This document shows, piece after piece, positions 13,273 to 17,011 of a DNA stretch of 17,011 nucleotides. A model generated the notes under the pieces. It worked only from the letters and a program-made list of their open reading frames with translations. It was not told where the DNA came from and searched no databases. The DNA comes from CAZAQS01 sp964486825 (GTDB lineage Bacteria > Chloroflexota > Anaerolineae > Anaerolineales > UBA4823), in the NCBI GenBank assembly GCA_964486825.1, contig CAZAQS010000095.1:1-17011 (forward strand), given 5' to 3'. The translations under genes and the position numbers were made by a program. Numbering within the stretch: the first letter of the stretch is position 1; each line of letters begins with the position of its first letter.

Positions 13273-13291
13273 TCTATAGACGTCTCTAGAC
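13273..13291. promoter_or_regulatory. Candidate GntR operator
   Basis: TCTATAGACGTCTCTAGA (13273-13290) is an 18-bp palindrome with 16 of 18 positions symmetric, centred on GACGTC. Read another way, TATAGAC (13275) and TCTAGAC (13285) are direct half-sites exactly 10 bp apart. Both resemble half-sites of HutC-subfamily sites such as NagR/DasR (TCTAGACC, TATAGACC). It lies just after the predicted transcription start, where a repressor would block elongation. Confidence 0.6.
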
Positions 13292-13329
13292 ATCCTTTTA
13301 CAACCATCATTTCTGGAGCTACTCTAACT

Positions 13330-14109
13330 ATGATTATAGAAATAAACAAAGATGGACCTACCCCTATATTCATAGAGATTAAAAAATGGATGCAAAAGCA
13401 GATCGAAGATGGCGCCTGGCCAGAACACTATAAATTGCTAAACGAGGTAGATTTAGCTTCTGAAATTGGAGTTAGCAGGGGGACAATTCGCCGGGCAATC
13501 AGCGACCTCATTAAAGCAGGTCTCCTGGTCCGGATTCACGGAAGAGGGACATTTGTAGCTTCTAAAAGATTAGAACAACCGCTAGCAGAACGATTGATTG
13601 GTTTTTCTGAGGATCTAATCGAAAAAGGCATCCCTTTCGAGACAGAGGTTCTGGAACAATCCGTAGTACCCGCACATGAACAAATTGGTTCTCTTCTTCG
13701 GGTATCCCCCGTCGGCCAGGTATTCTATTTGAAACGGGTTCGAAAAGTAGCCGGTCGTCCCCTCGTTGTATTGAACAATTACGTTGTATATGAGAGATGC
13801 GTAGGGATCGAGAAGATCGACTTTACCAAATATCGTTTGTTCGATGTTCTAGAAAATCATTATAAGCTTGTCCTGGATTGGGGGAAGCGGACTTTCGAAG
13901 CTCAGGTAGCCGACAATGATGCCGCCCAATTACTCGAAATTTCGCCCTGCGATCCTGTTATGCATATGGAACAAATCGTATATTTGGATAATGGGTATCC
14001 CATAGAGTTTTCCAGTCTATATTTACTTGGAAACCGATTTCGATTATCAGCAACCTTAAAACGCACAAAATTTCAGACGAAATCATCCGTCGACAACGAA
14101 TACTCATGA
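13330..14109 (+). CDS. GntR-family (HutC/UTRA) transcriptional regulator
   Basis: A 259-residue regulator. The N-terminal winged helix-turn-helix, about 12-78, has the GntR pattern (PIFIEIKKWMQKQIEDGAW..., LASEIGVSRGTIRRAISDL, GRGTF). The C-terminal part, about 95-245, is a UTRA small-molecule domain (YLKRVRKVAGRPLVVLNNYV, then VMHMEQIVYLDNGYPIEFSSLYL). HutC-type regulators are usually repressors released by a pathway metabolite such as an amino sugar or urocanate. A GGAG lies 11 nt before the ATG. It has a near-consensus promoter with a palindrome downstream of the start site, so autoregulation is likely. It is the first gene of a plus-strand set with the diiron protein, permease and binding protein, and probably controls them. 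Base composition is clearly more AT-rich than the genes before 13210. Confidence 0.93.
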   Translation: MIIEINKDGPTPIFIEIKKWMQKQIEDGAWPEHYKLLNEVDLASEIGVSRGTIRRAISDLIKAGLLVRIHGRGTFVASKRLEQPLAERLIGFSEDLIEKGIPFETEVLEQSVVPAHEQIGSLLRVSPVGQVFYLKRVRKVAGRPLVVLNNYVVYERCVGIEKIDFTKYRLFDVLENHYKLVLDWGKRTFEAQVADNDAAQLLEISPCDPVMHMEQIVYLDNGYPIEFSSLYLLGNRFRLSATLKRTKFQTKSSVDNEYS

Positions 14110-14240
14110 ATGGGCTAGCCAGTCTCTGAATTCAAGACTGTTGACTTATGCCCCCATGTTTCAAACCATTTTATAAATATTCAAAATAGCTCGTAATGAT
14201 TAACATACGAAATTTATTAGATCTGCAAGGAGGGAACTGC
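14110..14240 (+). other. Leader between GntR and the diiron gene
   Basis: This 131-nt AT-rich spacer contains an inverted repeat, CAGTCT (14120-14125) and AGACTG (14135-14140). It is followed directly by TTGACT (14141-14146), but no good -10 lies at the normal distance. TATAAA at 14172 is too far from it. The repeat shares GTCT/AGAC with the GntR operator, so it may be a second operator, and co-transcription with GntR is possible. Confidence 0.35.
14227..14233 (+). promoter_or_regulatory. Ribosome binding site fixing the 14241 start
   Basis: AAGGAGG, 7 nt before the ATG at 14241. The upstream in-frame ATG at 14196 has no Shine-Dalgarno, so the protein is taken to begin MNSYLPGNHS. Confidence 0.85.
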
Positions 14241-15557
14241 ATGAACTCATATCTGCCTGGGAATCATTCTCGTGCACAATGGATGCGCATTGACACGGCC
14301 CAGATATTGAAACGTTTCTTTTTCTGCGAACGAGCCCTGGTCATCAACCAGGCAGCTTGGTTAGCAGGAATTGCTTCCTTTGAGATCAAAACGACCCTCC
14401 CAAAATTTTTTTGGGAGGATGCGTTGACAGCGAATGCGTTACGAGAACGGGTTTTTGAACTCCGTTATCCAAGTCGACTTATGGAGATAGGGGAAGACAG
14501 ACCCCTGATCGAAATACTCGAAGAGGCTATGCATGCACCTAGCGCGGCAGCATTCGTCCTCTCTCAGGCGCGTGTTTTCGTCCCGGCAATGTTAGCAGCT
14601 TACAAGCAGTACCTGAGTATTGCAGATGAGTTGGCCGATGGCCCAACCCTCCGTTTGCTGAGAATTGCTGCGAGTGAAAAGGCTGAACAAATCGCTTTGA
14701 TGACGCAATTTGCGGAGGGAATGCTCAAGGATGACCATCAGCAACGGGAAACTTCTGAAACTTGGGTTTCAGCGTTATCTCTTGCCTTAGGAAAAGTTGG
14801 CGGTGTGTCCCTGTCTGATCCCAAACCTATCTCGGAACCCCTAGCGCTTCCTGGGCATACCGAATTCCGTCTGGCAGAAGAACCAGCCAGAGATACTGCT
14901 TTTCACCTCTGCCGTTATTACTGGCCGGATGTCATCATTCCTGATTTTCCGTACGGTGAGGGGATACAGCTGCAATTACGAAGCGCTATAAGCCATTTTA
15001 ACGAAGTTTGGGCTGTGGAAACGGGTGGAGCTATTCTTCATGCATTTGCTGGTGACTTACCGTGGGAATTTATATACGATGCTGCACGTTGGACATATGA
15101 TGAAGCCCGCCATGCGCGTATGGGGTATGAACGTCTTCGAGCATGGGGGTTCGACATGGATGAACTACCCCTCGGAAGTTACATTTATGATAGCGCAAAA
15201 GGGCAGGATCCAATGGTTCGCTTGGGAATGCTACATTACTTCGAGACCAAAAATATTAGCAAAAAAACAAGCCGGGCCAGGAAATTTGCCTCGTACGAAG
15301 ACAAAATGAGCCAGCATGACATGGACTTCGACTGGGCAGATGAAACAATTCATGCTCATTATGGAAAGCATTGGCATGAGGTGCTAAGGGAGAAGTTTCC
15401 AGATCGGGTACCCGATATTGATGTCGTTCGAAATCTATGTGATCAGTTGATTGCAGACGAAGTTAAGGATGCAACTGAAGAAGATCGAAAAGAGATCACA
15501 CAAGTGGCAAATAACTTAATCGAAAAAGCAGAGCGACTTGCCAAGATAAACATCTGA
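14241..15557 (+). CDS. Ferritin-like diiron protein of unknown family
   Basis: A 438-residue soluble, mostly helical protein not assigned to a named family. The C-terminal half shows a full carboxylate-bridged diiron pattern of a four-helix bundle: E260 (AVETGG), E288xxH291 (DEARHARMG), E335 (HYFETKN) and E368xxH371 (DETIHAHYG). The order E, ExxH, E, ExxH with plausible spacings is that of ferritin-like oxidases and ribonucleotide reductase R2. The DEARHAR and DETIHAHYGKHW wording recalls DUF455-type proteins. The N-terminal half (about 20-165) is also helical and holds EKAEQ (146-150); it may be a degenerate second bundle. Its place between a HutC-type regulator and a sugar permease suggests an oxygenase, oxidase or sensor acting on the imported compound. 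That role is inference. Iron storage is less likely in this setting. Confidence 0.85.
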   Translation: MNSYLPGNHSRAQWMRIDTAQILKRFFFCERALVINQAAWLAGIASFEIKTTLPKFFWEDALTANALRERVFELRYPSRLMEIGEDRPLIEILEEAMHAPSAAAFVLSQARVFVPAMLAAYKQYLSIADELADGPTLRLLRIAASEKAEQIALMTQFAEGMLKDDHQQRETSETWVSALSLALGKVGGVSLSDPKPISEPLALPGHTEFRLAEEPARDTAFHLCRYYWPDVIIPDFPYGEGIQLQLRSAISHFNEVWAVETGGAILHAFAGDLPWEFIYDAARWTYDEARHARMGYERLRAWGFDMDELPLGSYIYDSAKGQDPMVRLGMLHYFETKNISKKTSRARKFASYEDKMSQHDMDFDWADETIHAHYGKHWHEVLREKFPDRVPDIDVVRNLCDQLIADEVKDATEEDRKEITQVANNLIEKAERLAKINI

Positions 15558-15589
15558 AACCAAGACATTTTATCAACGGTCTCATTCAT

Positions 15590-15608
15590 AGGAGTATAAA
15601 AAAGCTTG
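15590..15608 (+). promoter_or_regulatory. Ribosome binding site and TTG start of the permease
   Basis: AGGAG at 15590-15594 is followed, after 11 nt, by TTG at 15606. The next in-frame ATG lies after the first hydrophobic segment has begun, so the TTG start is preferred. Confidence 0.6.
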
Positions 15609-16640
15609 AACGACAAAGTTTCTTACTTTCTAAAACAGGCAAATCAGACTACTCCCTTATCGATTAGGATAAAAAGGATCCTTTCGGCTCGCGAGACCGG
15701 TGTTCTGATAGCTCTTCTGCTTATGTGCATTTTCCTCTCGCAGATGACACCAGCTTTCATGACACTGAGGAACTTGTTGAATGTAGGCCGCCAGGTTTCC
15801 CTATTGGGAATCATGGCGGTTGGAATGACATTCGTTCTGATCACCCGTGAGATCGACTTGTCAGTTGGATCCATATATGCGCTAGCCGGACTTATGACCG
15901 GAATACTCCTTGTCTCTAATTGGAGCTTGGAATTAGCCATTTTAACCGGTTTAGCTATCGGAGCTCTAGTTGGCTTGGTCAATGGTTTCATCTCGACTTA
16001 TGGTTTACTACCCTCATTTATCACGACTTTAGGAATGATGAGTGTAGCACGGGGCCTCGCCTTGTTGATAACAGACGGACAACCAGTGACAATCAATCCG
16101 GCATCTGGTATAGACCCAAAAATATTAGATAGGTTTTACTTTTTAGGACAGGGACAAGTCCTGAATATTATTCCAATGCAGCTCGTATTTTTCATTATCG
16201 TCGCCTTCCTGGGCTATCTATTATTGTCACGGACGATATTCGGTTTTCGAGCATATGCTGTAGGAGGCAGCGATAAGGCAGCTCGCGTTTCCGGCATCAA
16301 GGTCTACCAGACAAAAATATGGGCTTTCATTATTATGGGTGTTACTGCCGCTTTAGCTGGGATACTCGGCCTGGCATTTTTGCCCAGTGGCCAGGCGGGT
16401 CGAACAGGGATGGGATTAGAACTAGACATTATCGCTGCTACCGTGGTTGGTGGATCATCCCTTGCCGGTGGTGAAGGGACGATCCTGGGGACGATTTTGG
16501 GGGTGCTGATCATTGGTGTGTTGCGCAATGGTTTAGTTCTTTTAGGAATTTCTCCCTTTTGGCAAACGACCATCATCGGTATGGTGATCATCCTGGCAGT
16601 CGGTGTTGATCGATGGACAAAACGCCGCCGTGGTGGGTAA
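15606..16640 (+). CDS. RbsC-type sugar ABC transporter permease
   Basis: A 344-residue inner-membrane permease of the ribose/xylose/galactoside class (BPD_transp_2). Recognisable landmarks are EIDLSVGSIYALAG, GLLPSFITTLGMMSVARGLALL, TDGQPV, GGSDKAARVSGIKV, and the ATPase-contact region GLELDIIAATVVGGSSLAGGEG. It ends with the typical GVLRNGLVLLGISPFWQ. About nine to ten hydrophobic helices fit. It passes a sugar or polyol from a periplasm-facing binding protein with energy from an RbsA-like ATPase. That ATPase is not visible in the window and should lie downstream. It starts 48 nt after the diiron gene, consistent with one operon under the GntR regulator. The TTG start is supported by AGGAG. 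Confidence 0.95.
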   Translation: MNDKVSYFLKQANQTTPLSIRIKRILSARETGVLIALLLMCIFLSQMTPAFMTLRNLLNVGRQVSLLGIMAVGMTFVLITREIDLSVGSIYALAGLMTGILLVSNWSLELAILTGLAIGALVGLVNGFISTYGLLPSFITTLGMMSVARGLALLITDGQPVTINPASGIDPKILDRFYFLGQGQVLNIIPMQLVFFIIVAFLGYLLLSRTIFGFRAYAVGGSDKAARVSGIKVYQTKIWAFIIMGVTAALAGILGLAFLPSGQAGRTGMGLELDIIAATVVGGSSLAGGEGTILGTILGVLIIGVLRNGLVLLGISPFWQTTIIGMVIILAVGVDRWTKRRRGG

Positions 16641-16677
16641 AGCGCCAAGCTATCATACCTGATTCGGAATTAAGACG

Positions 16678-16687
16678 TAGGAGGTGA
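16678..16687 (+). promoter_or_regulatory. Orphan perfect Shine-Dalgarno
   Basis: AGGAGGTGAT-type sequence, complementary to the 3' end of 16S rRNA over about ten bases, lies 40 nt after the permease stop. No start codon with a meaningful reading frame follows. The GTG inside it gives only about 25 codons to a TAG. It may be a relic of a lost gene. Confidence 0.4.
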
Positions 16688-16787
16688 TTACTCGACAATT
16701 AATTATCAACCCAACAAAAGGTACGCTAGAAATATCCTATCCAGCTACAACAATTTAGGTTAGTAGAGAAGAAAGAGGATTATCCCT

Positions 16788-17011
16788 ATGACACATTTAC
16801 GTCCCTTCCTCATCGTTCTGTTGATACTTGCGTTGCTGCTTACAGCTTGCACCTCAGCAACTCCCCAGGTACCAGAACCAACCCTTCCCCCAGCAGAGGC
16901 TCCTGCTCCCACACAACCTCCCGCAGCTGTGCAGCCGACCCCAGTACCTCCAACAACAGGTGAAGGTGTCAGCTTAGCAGATTTCCAATTAGCCCCGGAA
17001 ATCGCCGAGCG
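16788..17011 (+). CDS. Solute-binding lipoprotein, 5' part
   Basis: The first 74 codons of a gene that continues beyond the window. The product starts with a lipoprotein signal peptide (MTHLRPFLIVLLILALLLTAC), with lipobox LTAC and the lipid-carrying cysteine at residue 21. A proline-rich linker (about 25-56) follows, and then GVSLADFQLAPEIAER begins the folded domain. The architecture, and the RbsC-like permease just upstream, indicate a periplasmic-type sugar-binding protein tethered to the membrane, common in Chloroflexota and monoderms. AGAGGA lies 8 nt before the ATG. The ligand cannot be read from this part. Confidence 0.8.
   Translation, partial: MTHLRPFLIVLLILALLLTACTSATPQVPEPTLPPAEAPAPTQPPAAVQPTPVPPTTGEGVSLADFQLAPEIAE

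Noticed and set aside
1..17011. CRISPR array, tRNA, rRNA, transposase or phage genes
   Set aside because: No regularly spaced repeats, no cloverleaf or rRNA sequence and no transposase motifs were seen. The two 33-bp palindromes are only two and 2.4 kb apart.

Overview
The window looks like chromosomal DNA of an uncultured or little-studied bacterium, most likely a member of the Chloroflexota (Anaerolineae-like). This is inference from the gene repertoire: a MalT/LuxR-type giant regulator, RHS and formylglycine-generating-enzyme debris, a proline-rich solute-binding lipoprotein, UbiA and VOC enzymes, and a dispersed 33-bp palindromic repeat. No rRNA or tRNA gene is visible to confirm it.

Layout. 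(1) 197-2567, plus strand: three translationally overlapping genes that each open with a zinc ribbon having cysteines at exactly residues 12, 15, 30 and 33. The first two also carry a two-helix membrane anchor and are paralogues. The cassette is bracketed by two near-identical 33-bp palindromes, and the first gene seems to be leaderless. (2) 2618-3098, minus: a scrap of an RHS core next to a small AT-rich four-helix membrane protein, probably decayed polymorphic-toxin material. (3) 3193-4662, minus: a secreted LamG-like/TIG/LamG-like protein with a near-consensus promoter and a leader of about 230 nt. (4) 5055-6897, minus: a two-domain VOC dioxygenase followed by a UbiA-type prenyltransferase. 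(5) 7051-7494, plus: an isoprenylcysteine-methyltransferase-type membrane methyltransferase, divergent from the VOC gene and possibly leaderless. (6) 7551-8993, minus: a SemiSWEET-like three-helix membrane protein followed by an FAD/NADPH flavoprotein, apparently one operon. (7) 9132-11801, minus: an 889-residue MalT-like LuxR activator, divergent from (8) 12126-12914, plus: a secreted trypsin-like protease ending at a strong hairpin terminator. (9) 12995-about 13210, minus: the C-terminal scrap of a formylglycine-generating-enzyme-like protein.

(10) 13233-17011, plus: a visibly more AT-rich stretch with a GntR/HutC repressor that has its own promoter and palindromic operator, a 438-residue protein of unknown family whose C-terminal half shows a complete E..ExxH..E..ExxH diiron pattern, an RbsC-type sugar ABC permease, and the start of a lipoprotein (probably the sugar-binding subunit) that runs off the window. 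This looks like an uncharacterised sugar (or polyol) uptake and oxidation locus, and the diiron protein is its most novel component. The ABC ATPase is not in the window.

Promoters were read by eye against the sigma-70 consensus. Family calls rest on motif recognition, not on database searches.
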